Positions 24,427 to 32,742 are shown, counted from the stretch's first letter. The stretch is DNA of 64,000 nt from Micromonospora echinospora (GCF_014203425.1 NZ_JACHJC010000001.1:1054001-1118000); one strand, 5' to 3'. The notes: generated by a model not told the origin, from the letters alone. Numbers and translations: made by a program.

Positions 24427-25440
24427 CTACTCGTCCGCGGTGGTGACCAGCACCTTGCCCACCACGCTGTCCTGCACCGCCTGCTGCGCGGCGGCGGCCT
24501 CCGCCAGCGGATACCGGTGCAGCGGCAGCCCGGCGTCCTCACCGACCCGGATCGCGCCCTGCGCCACCGCCGCCGCGATGTCCGTGACCGCCTGCGCCTT
24601 GGCGACCTTCGGCGCGGTGTAGATCAGCACGAACTGCCAGCGCGCGTTCGGACCCATCAGCGGCCGGATCGGCAACGTGACCTCGTCGCCGCCGTCGTCG
24701 GCGTACACGCAGACCGCCGCGCCGGTGCGCAGCATCCGCACGTCCGCGGCGGCGTTGCGGGCGGCGGAGACCTCGACGATCGTGTGCACCCCGTCGGGCG
24801 CGACCTTGCGGACCTCCTCGACCACGTCCTGCTCGCGATAATTGATCACGAAGTCGGCTCCGGCCGCCGCCGCGAGCTGCGCCTTCTCCGGGCTGCTCAC
24901 AGTGGTGATGACGCACGCGTCGGCCCAGCTCGCGAGCTGGATCGCCGCGTTGCCCACCGCGCCCGCGCCGCCCTGCACCAGCACCACGTGGTCGCTCAGC
25001 GCGCCCGCGTGCAGCTTGTCCGGCATGTACTCACCGGCGGTCAGGCAGCGGTGCGCGGTCATGAACGGGATGCCGAGCGCCGCCCCCAGGTCGAACGACG
25101 CCGGACCGAGCGGCACCGCGTGCCGGACCGGAACCAGCGTGTACTCCGCTGCGGTGCCCCACGGCCGCTGCCACGCCGCCTCCCACACCCAGACCCGCTC
25201 GCCGATCAGCGTCCGGTCCACGCCCTCGCCGACCGCCTCGACCACCCCGGCGCCGTCCTGGTGCGGGATCTGCCAGCCGGCCGGGAGCGGCCACGCCTGC
25301 CGGGCCTTCCAGTCGGTCGGGTTCACCCCCGACACGGCCAGCCGCACCAGCACCTCGCCGGGGCCAGGCTCCGGCACGGGCCGCTCGACAACCTGGAGCA
25401 CCGAGGCGTCCCCGGTGCGCTCGTACACGATCGCCTTCAT
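24427..25440 (-). CDS. Zinc-free quinone reductase-like alcohol dehydrogenase (MDR superfamily)
   Basis: This 337-aa NADPH-dependent oxidoreductase starts MKAIVYERTGDASVLQVVERPVPEPGPGEVLVRL, has SGVNPTDWKARQ, and the nucleotide motif VLVQGGAGAVGNAAIQLASWADACV near residue 155. It lacks the zinc-binding cysteines, as in quinone oxidoreductases. The ATG has a strong GGGGAGGGCGG ribosome site; a longer frame adds six residues. The catalytic substrate is unknown. Confidence 0.9.
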   Translation of the reverse strand: MKAIVYERTGDASVLQVVERPVPEPGPGEVLVRLAVSGVNPTDWKARQAWPLPAGWQIPHQDGAGVVEAVGEGVDRTLIGERVWVWEAAWQRPWGTAAEYTLVPVRHAVPLGPASFDLGAALGIPFMTAHRCLTAGEYMPDKLHAGALSDHVVLVQGGAGAVGNAAIQLASWADACVITTVSSPEKAQLAAAAGADFVINYREQDVVEEVRKVAPDGVHTIVEVSAARNAAADVRMLRTGAAVCVYADDGGDEVTLPIRPLMGPNARWQFVLIYTAPKVAKAQAVTDIAAAVAQGAIRVGEDAGLPLHRYPLAEAAAAQQAVQDSVVGKVLVTTADE

Positions 25441-25487
25441 CCGCCCTCCCCTTCCCACCTGCGCTACCCCGCCGCCCGCCGATCATT

Positions 25488-25540
25488 CAAGGAAGGGCCC
25501 CCTATTAACGCCTCAGGTAGAGGAAGGGCCCCTTGTCAAC
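25488..25540 (-). repeat. Gene-end intergenic repeat, copy A
   Basis: Read on the minus strand, two AAGGGGCCC/AGGGGGCCC-CTTCCT half-units flank the core CTCTACCTGAGGCGTTAA. The same unit occurs at 54132-54187. The stop codon of the HAD gene lies inside the first half-unit (GTTGACAAGG). Confidence 0.9.
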
Positions 25541-26186
25541 ACCCCTCGACCACCTCGGGGGTGAGCGCGTCGATCGAGGGGAGCAGCACGGCCGCGAGCG
25601 CCTCGGCGTCCGGATCGAGCGGGTACGACCCGTGCGGCACCGCCACCACCCGGCACCCGGCGGCAGCCGCCGAACGGACCCCGTTCGACGAGTCCTCCAC
25701 CGCCACGCAGCGGGCCGGGTCCACACCCAGCCGCCCGGCCACGGCCAGCCAGACGTCCGGCGCCGGCTTGCCCCGGGCGGTCTCCTCCGTCGACAGCGTC
25801 GCCCCGAACGACCCCGCCAGGCCCGTCGCGTCCAGCGCCGCGGCGATCAACCGGGTCGGGGAGGAACTGGCCAACCCCAGCGGCCACCGCGCGGCCACCC
25901 GGCGCACGACCTCCTCCGCCCCGTCGATCACGGGTACGCGCTGCGCGTACCGCCGGGCCATCTCGGTCACCACCTCGGTGGCGACCTGCTCGGCCGACCT
26001 GTCGACGCCCAGCTCACCGCTGAGATAGGCGGCCCACTCGCCGGTGCTCATGCCCATCAGCCGGCGCTGCGTGTCCGGTTGCCAGGTGCCGCCGTGCTGC
26101 GCCACGTACGCGCGCCGGACCTCCTCCCAAACCGGCTCGGAGTCCACGATCACGCCGTCCAGGTCGAAAAGCACCGCGTCCACCAT
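25536..26186 (-). CDS. HAD-IA phosphatase (beta-phosphoglucomutase-like)
   Basis: This 216-aa hydrolase has the HAD motifs: AVLFDLDGVIVDSEP (motif I, nucleophile Asp), LASSSPTRLI (motif II Ser), Lys in GKPAPDVWL and VAVEDSSNGVRSAAAAG (motif IV). The helical cap is of class I. The DSSNGVRSA segment is typical of beta-phosphoglucomutase-like and sugar phosphatases. Its TGA stop is provided by an intergenic repeat, so the last residues (VVEGC) may differ in relatives without the repeat. Confidence 0.92.
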   Translation of the reverse strand: MVDAVLFDLDGVIVDSEPVWEEVRRAYVAQHGGTWQPDTQRRLMGMSTGEWAAYLSGELGVDRSAEQVATEVVTEMARRYAQRVPVIDGAEEVVRRVAARWPLGLASSSPTRLIAAALDATGLAGSFGATLSTEETARGKPAPDVWLAVAGRLGVDPARCVAVEDSSNGVRSAAAAGCRVVAVPHGSYPLDPDAEALAAVLLPSIDALTPEVVEGC

Positions 26187-26217
26187 GCCGCCATCCTGCC
26201 CCAGCCGGCGGCCCGGC

Positions 26218-27102
26218 TCACCGTGGCAGCGCGGCTCCGGCCGACCGCTGCGCCGGCAGACCGATCGGCGCCTTGGCCGGAATGATCGTGCGGCAGCGCG
26301 TCGCGATCGGTTCCAGCAGTTCCCGCAGCCGGGCGGTGCGCTCCGCGCCCAGCGCCCGCCACGGGCCCGAAGCGGCCCGGTCGGTGGCCTCCTCGACCGT
26401 GCGGAACGTCTCGGTGGCGTACGGCGTGGGGCTCCGGTCGTCGGTCAGCCAGCCCTTCTCCACCAGCCGCTCCTCGGCCGTGGTCCACTGCTCGTCGGTC
26501 CAGCCCCGGGCCGGCTGGTGGAACTCGCGGGACTGGTCCACCCGGCACCGCCAGGCCACCACCTCGACCGGTTCCAACCCGGTCGTCACCAGCGCCGCCA
26601 CATGCCCGTCGCCGCGGTGCTCGCGCAGCGTGGTGGCGGCCTGCCAGAGCCGGGCCAGCGGGTACTCGCCTTGAGGCAGCGCGGCGTTGACCGCGCCGAG
26701 CACCCGGCCGGCGACGTCCACCCGCCCGGCCGCCTCCTCCAGCAGGTCGGCGGCCTCGACCAGATGCGACTCGGGCAGCTCGTAGGTGAACTCGGCGAGC
26801 GCCTGCACACCCCCGGTGAGCCGGGCCCGCAGCGCCTCCTCCGGGGTGGCCAGGCGCCACACCGACGGCAGCGCGCGGGCCACCATGGCCGGCGCGAAGC
26901 TGAAGAACGCCGCAGTCACGGCGGGCGCGTCGACCGCGCCCAGCGGCGCGGCCCGCCCGGCGAAGTAGCCGCGCCAGTAGCCGCGCAACCCGACCGCCTC
27001 GAACGCGGCGCGGGCCCGCGGGTGGAAGTAGGTCACCGCGTGGACCGGCTCGTACAGCGTCCACATCTGCCGGGTCGCCCCGGCCCCGTCCAGCGCCGCC
27101 AC
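26218..27102 (-). CDS. SCO6745 family protein
   Basis: This 294-aa actinobacterial protein has the family pattern MWTLYEPVHAVTYFHPRARAAFEAVGLRGYWRGYFAGRAAPLGAV, then AFFSFAPAMVARALPSVW and a C-terminal ARGWTDEQWTTAEERLVEKGWL resembling a winged helix. The GTG at 27102 is chosen for its GGAGG ribosome site 5 nt upstream; the ATG of MWTLYEP is the alternative. The function is unknown; the C-terminal segment resembles that of HTH-type proteins. A 31-bp gap separates it from the HAD gene in the same direction. Confidence 0.85.
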   Translation of the reverse strand: MAALDGAGATRQMWTLYEPVHAVTYFHPRARAAFEAVGLRGYWRGYFAGRAAPLGAVDAPAVTAAFFSFAPAMVARALPSVWRLATPEEALRARLTGGVQALAEFTYELPESHLVEAADLLEEAAGRVDVAGRVLGAVNAALPQGEYPLARLWQAATTLREHRGDGHVAALVTTGLEPVEVVAWRCRVDQSREFHQPARGWTDEQWTTAEERLVEKGWLTDDRSPTPYATETFRTVEEATDRAASGPWRALGAERTARLRELLEPIATRCRTIIPAKAPIGLPAQRSAGAALPR

Positions 27103-27127
27103 GTGCACCTCCGCGTCGGTGAGCAGA

Positions 27128-27158
27128 TCACCGCGGGCGGACGTACCGCCCGCGGTGA
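27128..27158 (-). terminator. Perfect hairpin downstream of FKBP gene
   Basis: TCACCGCGGGCGG and CCGCCCGCGGTGA pair perfectly over 13 bp around a 5-nt loop, 47 bp past the FKBP stop. There is no T run, as is usual for actinobacterial terminators. It could also act as an operator for the downstream gene, whose start lies 26 bp further on. Confidence 0.75.
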
Positions 27159-27205
27159 CCATGAACCTACTGCCGCAGGGTGACCGGACGGAAGCCCGCA
27201 GTGAG

Positions 27206-27865
27206 CTACTGCGCAGCCAGCACGTCGACGACGAAGCGCAGCGGCCCGGCCGGACGGCCGCCCGCGGCGTCGTTGCCGTACGCCAGATCGGCCGGCAGGT
27301 CCAGCTGCACCCGGCTGCCCACCGGCACGCCGACCAGGCCCTGGTCCCAGCCCTTGATGACCTGGCCCACGCCGATCGGGAAGGTGGCCGGCTGGCCGTT
27401 GTCCCACGACGCGTCGAACTGCTTGCCGTCCTTGTAGAACACACCCACGTAGTTCGTGGTGATGTTCTGCCCGGCCTTCACCGCCGGCCCGGTGCCCTTC
27501 ACCAGCGTGGTGACGGTGAGCTTGGTCAGCTCGCCGGTGCCGGCCTGCACGGTCGGCTTGGTCTTCAGCGCCGGGTCGATGCCGGCGGGCAGCTCCTGAG
27601 CGGGCATCGCGCTGGACTCGCCCGGGGCGGTGGGGCTGGCCGAGGAGCCGGCGGTGGCAGCCTTGTCGTCGTCCCCGCTGTTCAGCCAGACCAGGCCGCC
27701 GACCAGGGCCACCACGGCGAGCACGCCGACCGCCGCGCCGAGCATCGACTGCCGGCGGCGACGCGCCTCGGCTGCCTTCTTCTCGGCCAGTTGGGCGGCC
27801 AGCCGCCGCTGTGCCTTGGTGGCCGGGGCCTGGCCCGCCGACCGGTTCTCCACACGCTCGCTCAC
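27206..27865 (-). CDS. FKBP-type peptidyl-prolyl isomerase, membrane-anchored
   Basis: This 219-aa protein has a charged N-terminus with a coiled Ala/Lys/Arg stretch, one membrane helix (MLGAAVGVLAVVALVGGLVWL), a Ser/Ala/Thr linker, and a C-terminal FKBP domain outside the membrane. The domain has KGTGPAVKAGQNITTNYVGVFYKDGKQFDASWDNGQPATFPIGVGQVIKGWDQGL and a GRPAGPLRFVVDVL end. The active-site aromatic residues are mostly kept. The GTG has a GGGAG ribosome site. It likely folds secreted proteins. Confidence 0.93.
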   Translation of the reverse strand: MSERVENRSAGQAPATKAQRRLAAQLAEKKAAEARRRRQSMLGAAVGVLAVVALVGGLVWLNSGDDDKAATAGSSASPTAPGESSAMPAQELPAGIDPALKTKPTVQAGTGELTKLTVTTLVKGTGPAVKAGQNITTNYVGVFYKDGKQFDASWDNGQPATFPIGVGQVIKGWDQGLVGVPVGSRVQLDLPADLAYGNDAAGGRPAGPLRFVVDVLAAQ

Positions 27866-28007
27866 GTCGACTCCCTGCAGGGTGGGTGGGTGCGCCCCCG
27901 GCGGGCCGCCGCCGAGGCCAGCGCACACGGTACCCGCCCGGACCCCCAGCGTGCCCATACGCCCGCACCGATCAGGACACAGAGCCCGATACGGGGGCAC
28001 CGCACAG

Positions 28008-28259
28008 GCCAAGGGGCGGCAGAAGTACCTGAACATGTCGCGCAACCCGGTGGTCGCGGTCTCGGTGGCGGACAAGGCCGACGACTTCCGCACGCTCTGG
28101 ATCAAGGGCACCGTCGAGTTCGTCACCGAGGGCGCCGACGAGCACATCGACCGGATGGCGAAGAAGTACCTCGGCCAGGACACGTACCCGTGGCGGCGCC
28201 CCGGCGAGGAGCGCGTCATCGTCCGGGTCACCCCGACCGAGAAGCTCGGCCGAGGCTGA
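28008..28259 (+). pseudogene. 5'-truncated PPOX F420-dependent oxidoreductase remnant
   Basis: The frame encodes only the C-terminal half of a PPOX-class split-barrel protein: KGRQKYLNMSRNPVVAVSV, WIKGTVEFVTEGADEHIDRMAKKYLGQDTYPW and ERVIVRVTPTEKLGRG. Full-length relatives have about 50 more residues, including the first strands and a start codon, and these are absent upstream. An internal ATG would give 74 aa lacking the barrel core. The break point coincides with the upstream gap next to the FKBP gene, which suggests a deletion. Confidence 0.72.
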
Positions 28260-28266
28260 GCGGTCC

Positions 28267-28293
28267 GGCCCCGCCTCCACCGAGGGCGGGGCC
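28267..28293. terminator. Bidirectional hairpin between PPOX remnant and Ku gene
   Basis: GGCCCCGCC and GGCGGGGCC pair perfectly around a 9-nt loop in the 47-bp convergent gap. Confidence 0.7.
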
Positions 28294-28306
28294 CCGGCCG
28301 TACGCG

Positions 28307-29302
28307 TCAGGCGGTCTTCTTCTTCTTCGCCGCCGTCTTCTTGGCGGCGGTCTTCTTGGCCGGCTCGGCCTTCTTCGCGGCCGTCTTCTTCGCGGGCGTC
28401 TTCTTGGCCGCCGTCTTCTTGGCCGGCTCGGCCTTCTTCGCCGGCGCCTTCTTCGCGGCCTTCTTCGCCGACCGGGCCGACGAGATCGGCGTGGGCTCGG
28501 CCCCGCCGCCGGACGGCGCCTCGCCCCGGGCCGCCCGGGCCCGCTCCACGGACGCCTTCAGCGCGGCCATCAGGTCCACCGCGGCGGCCGGCGCGGCCTC
28601 TTCCTCCTCCGGCTGCACCACCTCGCGGCCCTCGACCTTCGCGTCGATGACCTCCTGCAACGCCGCCCGGTAGTCGTCGGTGAAGGCGTCCGGCTCGAAC
28701 TCCCCGGCCATCGAGTCGATCAGCGAACTGGCCATCGCCAGCTCGGGCGGGCGTACCTTCAGGTCCTCGTCCAGGAACCCGAAGTCGGGCCGGCGGATCT
28801 CGTCCGGCCACAGCATGGTGTTGAGCAGCAGCACACCCTCGCGTACCCGCAGCGTCGCCAACTGCTCCCGCTGGCGCAGCGCCACCTTGACGATCGCCAC
28901 CCGCTCCGAGTCGGACAGCGCGTCGCGCAGCAGCACGTACGGCTTGGTGGCCGAGCCCTCCGGCTCCAGGAAGTACGCCTTGTTGTAGAGGATCGGGTCG
29001 ACCTGCTCGGCCGGTACGAACTCCAGCACGTCGATCGCGTGCGAGGTGCTCAACGGCAGGTCGGCGAAGTCCTCGTCGGTGAGGATGACCATCTCCCCGC
29101 CGCCGATGTCGTACCCCTTGGCGATGTCGTCGTAGGTGACCTCCTCGCCGCAGACCGAGCAGGTGCGCTTGTAGCGGATCCGGCCGCCGTCCTCACGGTG
29201 CACCTGGTGGAAACGGATGTCCTTCTCCTCGGTGGCCGAGTAGACCTTCACCCCGATCGACACCAGGCCGAACGACACCGCTCCTTTCCAGATCGCCCGC
29301 AT
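28307..29302 (-). CDS. ku: Ku protein for non-homologous end joining
   Basis: This 331-aa bacterial Ku binds DNA ends as a ring-shaped homodimer and recruits LigD. The core begins MRAIWKGAVSFGLVSIGVKVYSATEEKDIRFHQVH and has the CSVCGEEVTYDDIAKGY zinc-like segment and the PLSTSHAIDVLEFVPAEQVDP bridge. From about residue 275 the tail is almost only Lys, Ala, Pro and Thr in KKAAKK/AEPAKK repeats, a DNA-binding extension seen in some actinobacterial Ku proteins. The ATG has GGAGAGGAG before it; the longer frame upstream is spurious. It is divergent from the ligase gene, with 86 bp between starts. Confidence 0.95.
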   Translation of the reverse strand: MRAIWKGAVSFGLVSIGVKVYSATEEKDIRFHQVHREDGGRIRYKRTCSVCGEEVTYDDIAKGYDIGGGEMVILTDEDFADLPLSTSHAIDVLEFVPAEQVDPILYNKAYFLEPEGSATKPYVLLRDALSDSERVAIVKVALRQREQLATLRVREGVLLLNTMLWPDEIRRPDFGFLDEDLKVRPPELAMASSLIDSMAGEFEPDAFTDDYRAALQEVIDAKVEGREVVQPEEEEAAPAAAVDLMAALKASVERARAARGEAPSGGGAEPTPISSARSAKKAAKKAPAKKAEPAKKTAAKKTPAKKTAAKKAEPAKKTAAKKTAAKKKKTA

Positions 29303-29376
29303 CCTGCGCTCCTCTCCCCGGTTGACAACCAGAATCGCAAATGATCGAACGGGACGCACGCGCTTCCGCACCCAAC

Positions 29377-29382
29377 TACAGT
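29377..29382 (+). promoter_or_regulatory. Leaderless-type -10 box of ATP-dependent ligase gene
   Basis: TACAGT, 6 nt before the GTG start; no ribosome site between. Confidence 0.55.
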
Positions 29383-29388
29383 CGGAAC

Positions 29389-30327
29389 GTGCCCGGCGCG
29401 CCGTTGAAGCCGATGCTCGCGACGACCGGGCAGCTCCCGGCCGGCGCCGCCTGGGCGTACGAGTTCAAGTGGGACGGGGTGCGTGCGCTCGCCGACATCT
29501 CGCGCGGCGACCGGCACTTCTACGCCCGCTCCGGCGTCGAGATCACCACCGCGTACCCGGAACTGCTCAACCTGGCCGAGCAGGTCGGCGACGCGCTGCT
29601 CGACGGCGAGGTGGTGCTCTTCACCGACGGGCAGCCCTCGTTCACCGCGCTCGCCGAGCGGATGCACGTCCGCAACCCGGCCAAGGCGGCGCGGCTGGCG
29701 GCGACCGTACCCGTCACGTACATGATCTTCGACCTGTTGCGGCTCGACGGCGAGGACCTGACCGCCCGGCCGTGGCGGGAGCGGCGGGCGGCGCTGGAGG
29801 CGCTCGGGCTCGGCGCCGCCCGATGGGCGGTGCCGCCGGTCTTCGGCGACGGGCCGGCCACCTACGCGGCGGCGGGCGAGCACGGGCTGGAAGGGGTGAT
29901 GGCCAAGCGGGTCGACTCGCTCTACCGGCCCGGCGTGCGCTCCCCGGACTGGGTGAAGGTCAAGCTGGAGGTCACCGGCGACTTCGTGGTCGGAGGCTGG
30001 CGGCCCGGCGCGCGCCGCGTCGGCGGCCTGCTGGTCGGCGTGCCCGGCCCGGACGGGCGGCTGATCTACCGGGGGCGGGTCGGCGGCGGGATCGGCGCGG
30101 CGATCGAACGGGAACTGCTGCGGGAGTTGGAGCCGCTGCGGGCCACCGCGTCGCCGTTCGCCGCCGGGGTGCCGCGCGAGGATGCCCGCGGCGCGATCTG
30201 GGTAAGTCCCCGGGTCGTGGTGGAGGTCAAGTACGGCCAGCGCACGCCGGACGGCCGGCTGCGCTTCCCGCGCATCCTGCGCCTGCGCCCGGACAAGCCG
30301 CCCGAGGAGGTCGACGATGCCGGCTGA
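29389..30327 (+). CDS. ATP-dependent DNA ligase (LigD ligase-domain type)
   Basis: This 312-aa ligase corresponds to the stand-alone ligase module of LigD. The adenylation motif I is EFKWDGVRA with the catalytic Lys near residue 26; DGEVVLF (motif III), LEGVMAKR (motif IV) and WVKVKLE (motif V) follow. An OB-fold covers residues 200-300. The GTG is preferred over an ATG 48 bp upstream because of the leaderless -10 box and because similarity begins at APLKPMLAT. Its 3' end overlaps the polymerase-domain gene by 11 bp. Ku lies divergently upstream, giving a complete NHEJ set. Confidence 0.9.
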   Translation: MPGAPLKPMLATTGQLPAGAAWAYEFKWDGVRALADISRGDRHFYARSGVEITTAYPELLNLAEQVGDALLDGEVVLFTDGQPSFTALAERMHVRNPAKAARLAATVPVTYMIFDLLRLDGEDLTARPWRERRAALEALGLGAARWAVPPVFGDGPATYAAAGEHGLEGVMAKRVDSLYRPGVRSPDWVKVKLEVTGDFVVGGWRPGARRVGGLLVGVPGPDGRLIYRGRVGGGIGAAIERELLRELEPLRATASPFAAGVPREDARGAIWVSPRVVVEVKYGQRTPDGRLRFPRILRLRPDKPPEEVDDAG

Positions 30328-31231
30328 CCGGCTCAAGGTCGAGGTCGAGGGGCGTTCGCTGGAGCTGTCCAACCTGGACAAGGTGCTGTTCCCGCAGGCC
30401 GGCTTCACCAAGGGCGAGGTCATCGACTACTACACCCGGATCGCCCCGGTGCTGCTGCCGCACCTGCGCGACCGCGCGCTGACCCGGATCCGGTTCCCCA
30501 ACGGCGTCGACGGCGGCTCGTTCTTCGAGAAGAACGCGCCCGCCGCGACCCCCGGCTGGGTACGCACCGAGAACCTGCCCGCCCCCGGGTCGAGCAAAGG
30601 GCGGGAGACCATCGACTACGTGGTCTGCGACGAGCTGCCCACGCTCGTGTGGCTGGCCAACCTGGCCGCGCTGGAGCTGCACACTCCGCAGTGGAAGGTC
30701 GGCGCGCACCCGGACATGATGGTGGTCGACCTGGACCCGGGCGCCCCGGCCGCGCTCAAGCAGTGCTGCCAGGTGGCCCTGCTGATGCGCGACCGGCTGG
30801 CTTCCGACGGCATCGAGGCGTTCCCGAAGACGTCGGGGAAGAAGGGCATGCAGCTCTGCTGCCCGATCGCCGGCACGCAGGACGCCGAACTCGTCTCCGA
30901 CTACGCCAAGCGGATCGCGCAGGAACTGGAGAAGGCACACCCGAAGCTGATCGTGTCGAAGATGGCGAAGAACCTGCGTCCCGGCAAGGTCTTCATCGAC
31001 TGGAGTCAGAACAACGCGGCGAAGACGACAGTGGCGCCGTACTCGCTGCGGGCCCAGTCGGTGCCGGCCGTGTCGACGCCGCTGACCTGGGGCGAGGTGG
31101 AGGCCGGCGCGGCCGGGAAGCGGCCGTCGGCGCGGCCCTACACGGCCGGGGAGGTGCTCAAGCGGGTGGAGAAGCAGGGCGACCTGCTGGCGCCGCTGCT
31201 CGACGGCGGTCCCGAGCTGCCGACCGGCTGA
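30317..31231 (+). CDS. LigD-type polymerase/primase domain protein
   Basis: This 304-aa protein is the archaeo-eukaryotic-primase-like polymerase of bacterial NHEJ as a separate gene. It has the metal-binding VVDLDPG near residue 138 and the later KVFIDWSQN, with the SGKKGMQLCCPI nucleotide-binding segment. It fills gaps at breaks, preferring ribonucleotides in studied relatives. It overlaps the ligase gene by 11 bp, so the ligase and polymerase domains of LigD are split but cotranslated here. No phosphoesterase domain of LigD is present. Its last 74 bp are also covered by the antisense membrane gene. Confidence 0.92.
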   Translation: MPADRLKVEVEGRSLELSNLDKVLFPQAGFTKGEVIDYYTRIAPVLLPHLRDRALTRIRFPNGVDGGSFFEKNAPAATPGWVRTENLPAPGSSKGRETIDYVVCDELPTLVWLANLAALELHTPQWKVGAHPDMMVVDLDPGAPAALKQCCQVALLMRDRLASDGIEAFPKTSGKKGMQLCCPIAGTQDAELVSDYAKRIAQELEKAHPKLIVSKMAKNLRPGKVFIDWSQNNAAKTTVAPYSLRAQSVPAVSTPLTWGEVEAGAAGKRPSARPYTAGEVLKRVEKQGDLLAPLLDGGPELPTG

Positions 31232-32258
31232 CCCGCCACCACGCGCCGCCGACCAGCAGCAGCACGATCACGCTGATCGCCACGTCACCCACCAGCGCCG
31301 CCGCCGGGCTCGCCGGGGCATAGGTCGGCACTGTGTACGCGAGCGCGGCCGCGACGACCAGGCCGGCCGCGCCGGTGGCGAGCACGTGCGGCTGCTCCCA
31401 GCCGGGTCGCCGGGACCAGCGCGTCAGCAGGACGGCGGCGACAGTGGCGAGCGCGAGGGCGAGCGTGACTCCCGGCCAGCCCGGGGCGACAGTGGACCCC
31501 CGGTACGCCACCACCACGACCAGCGCGGGCCAGACCGGCCGGGGCGGGCCGGCTTCGGCGTGCGGTCGGCCGGCGTGCGGTGGCCCGGCGCGCGTCGGCC
31601 CGGGCGTTGGCGCGACGGGTGATGGCCCGGCGTGCCGGCGGCGGAGCAGGGCGGCGGTGATCAGGGCCAGCGCCACGCCGGTGGCGAACGCCAACTGGGT
31701 CGGCGAGGCCAGGAAGTTCTTGCGGCCACCGTCGTCGGCGAACACCAGCAGGCTGCCGCCGAGCCAGAGCAGCGTCGCCACGGTCAGCCCTGGTCGGCCC
31801 AGCCAGGGCCGCGTCCGGCGGCCCGCACCGAGGTACGACTCGACGAGCGCGATCGGCGCGCAGATGGTCAGCACCACGTGGTTGCCGACGTAGTCGACCG
31901 CCTGCCGCGCGCTGAACCCGAGGCCGGGCACCAGGCTGGCCTCGGCTGCGGCCCGGGTGTCGGCGAACTCGGTGTCGTCCAGGAACCCGGGGTTGAACAG
32001 CGACTGGTCGACCAGGCCGGCCTGGACCACGCCGAACGCGGCGGCGAGCAGCGCGATCCCCGGCCAGCCGAGCCCGAGCCGCCGGGCCGTCTCGCGGATC
32101 AGCAGCGCGGCCCCGCCGTACATCGGGGCGAGCACCAGCACGACGAACGGCATGCCGGTGAGGGTGAAGCCGCCCCAGGAGCACTCGGCGGTCCACGGGG
32201 CGAGCAGCAGCAACGCGATCGCCGGCACCAGCCGCCGAGGCGGGGGTTCGATAGTCAT
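31158..32258 (-). CDS. Hypothetical multi-pass membrane protein
   Basis: This 366-aa protein has about nine hydrophobic helices, starting LVPAIALLLLAPWTAECSWGGF and including FVVLVLAPMYGGAALLI and WPGIALLAAAFGVVQAGLVDQSLFNPGF. A Pro/His/Arg-rich loop near residues 205-240 holds degenerate GPPHAGRPHAEAGPP-like repeats. No family is recognised. The ATG at 32258 is selected because the longer frame upstream is not protein-like. Its 3' end runs 74 bp into the LigD polymerase gene on the other strand, so the true end of one of the two may be shorter in function. Confidence 0.72.
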   Translation of the reverse strand: MTIEPPPRRLVPAIALLLLAPWTAECSWGGFTLTGMPFVVLVLAPMYGGAALLIRETARRLGLGWPGIALLAAAFGVVQAGLVDQSLFNPGFLDDTEFADTRAAAEASLVPGLGFSARQAVDYVGNHVVLTICAPIALVESYLGAGRRTRPWLGRPGLTVATLLWLGGSLLVFADDGGRKNFLASPTQLAFATGVALALITAALLRRRHAGPSPVAPTPGPTRAGPPHAGRPHAEAGPPRPVWPALVVVVAYRGSTVAPGWPGVTLALALATVAAVLLTRWSRRPGWEQPHVLATGAAGLVVAAALAYTVPTYAPASPAAALVGDVAISVIVLLLVGGAWWRVSRSAARDRRRAAAPAGRPASPPA

Positions 32259-32352
32259 GACCGCACCGTCCCGCAGCCATCCGGCCCTTCGATACGGCCG
32301 CCGGGCGACCGGGCCCGCGACCAAAGTCGACGGCCGCGGACCGGTGGGCCGG

Positions 32353-32727
32353 CTAGATCGCGAACAGCAGGGCGGCGCTGACGAGGACGACCACGGCGGT
32401 GGCGAAGTGGATGCCGAAGGCGGTCGCCCGGGAGCCGCCGTGCCGCAGCACGATGACTGTGTCGCCCAGCGGCGCGAGCGCGACGACAAGCATGAACCAG
32501 GCGACAGCGTCGGCGCTGGTGAAGGCGATCAGGGCGAGGCCGACCAGGCCGTAGGTGAGGTCACGTAGCCCTTTGACGGTGAGGTACGCGGGATCTCCGG
32601 TGCCCTCCGTAGCCGGGACGCCGTAGCCGGCGGCGGCGGCTCGGGGAGCCAGCAGAAAGCGTGCGCCGATCAGGACGATGAACAGGCTGAGGACGATGGC
32701 GAGCCCGTAGGCGATGGGGGTGAGCAA
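32353..32727 (-). CDS. DUF4267 membrane protein
   Basis: This 124-aa protein has four membrane helices and the DUF4267 pattern FLLAPRAAAAGYGVP and LTVKGLRDLTYGLVGLALI. The TTG start has a GGGAG ribosome site. It is divergent from a TetR regulator with shared palindromic operators between them, so it is the likely regulated target. The function of the family is unknown. Confidence 0.85.
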   Translation of the reverse strand: MLTPIAYGLAIVLSLFIVLIGARFLLAPRAAAAGYGVPATEGTGDPAYLTVKGLRDLTYGLVGLALIAFTSADAVAWFMLVVALAPLGDTVIVLRHGGSRATAFGIHFATAVVVLVSAALLFAI

Positions 32728-32742
32728 TTCGGCTCCCGATTT

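Noticed and set aside
28310..28475. Short direct repeats that could suggest a CRISPR array or satellite
   Set aside because: They are in-frame codons for the Lys/Ala/Pro-rich tail of Ku; the period is irregular and there are no unique spacers.
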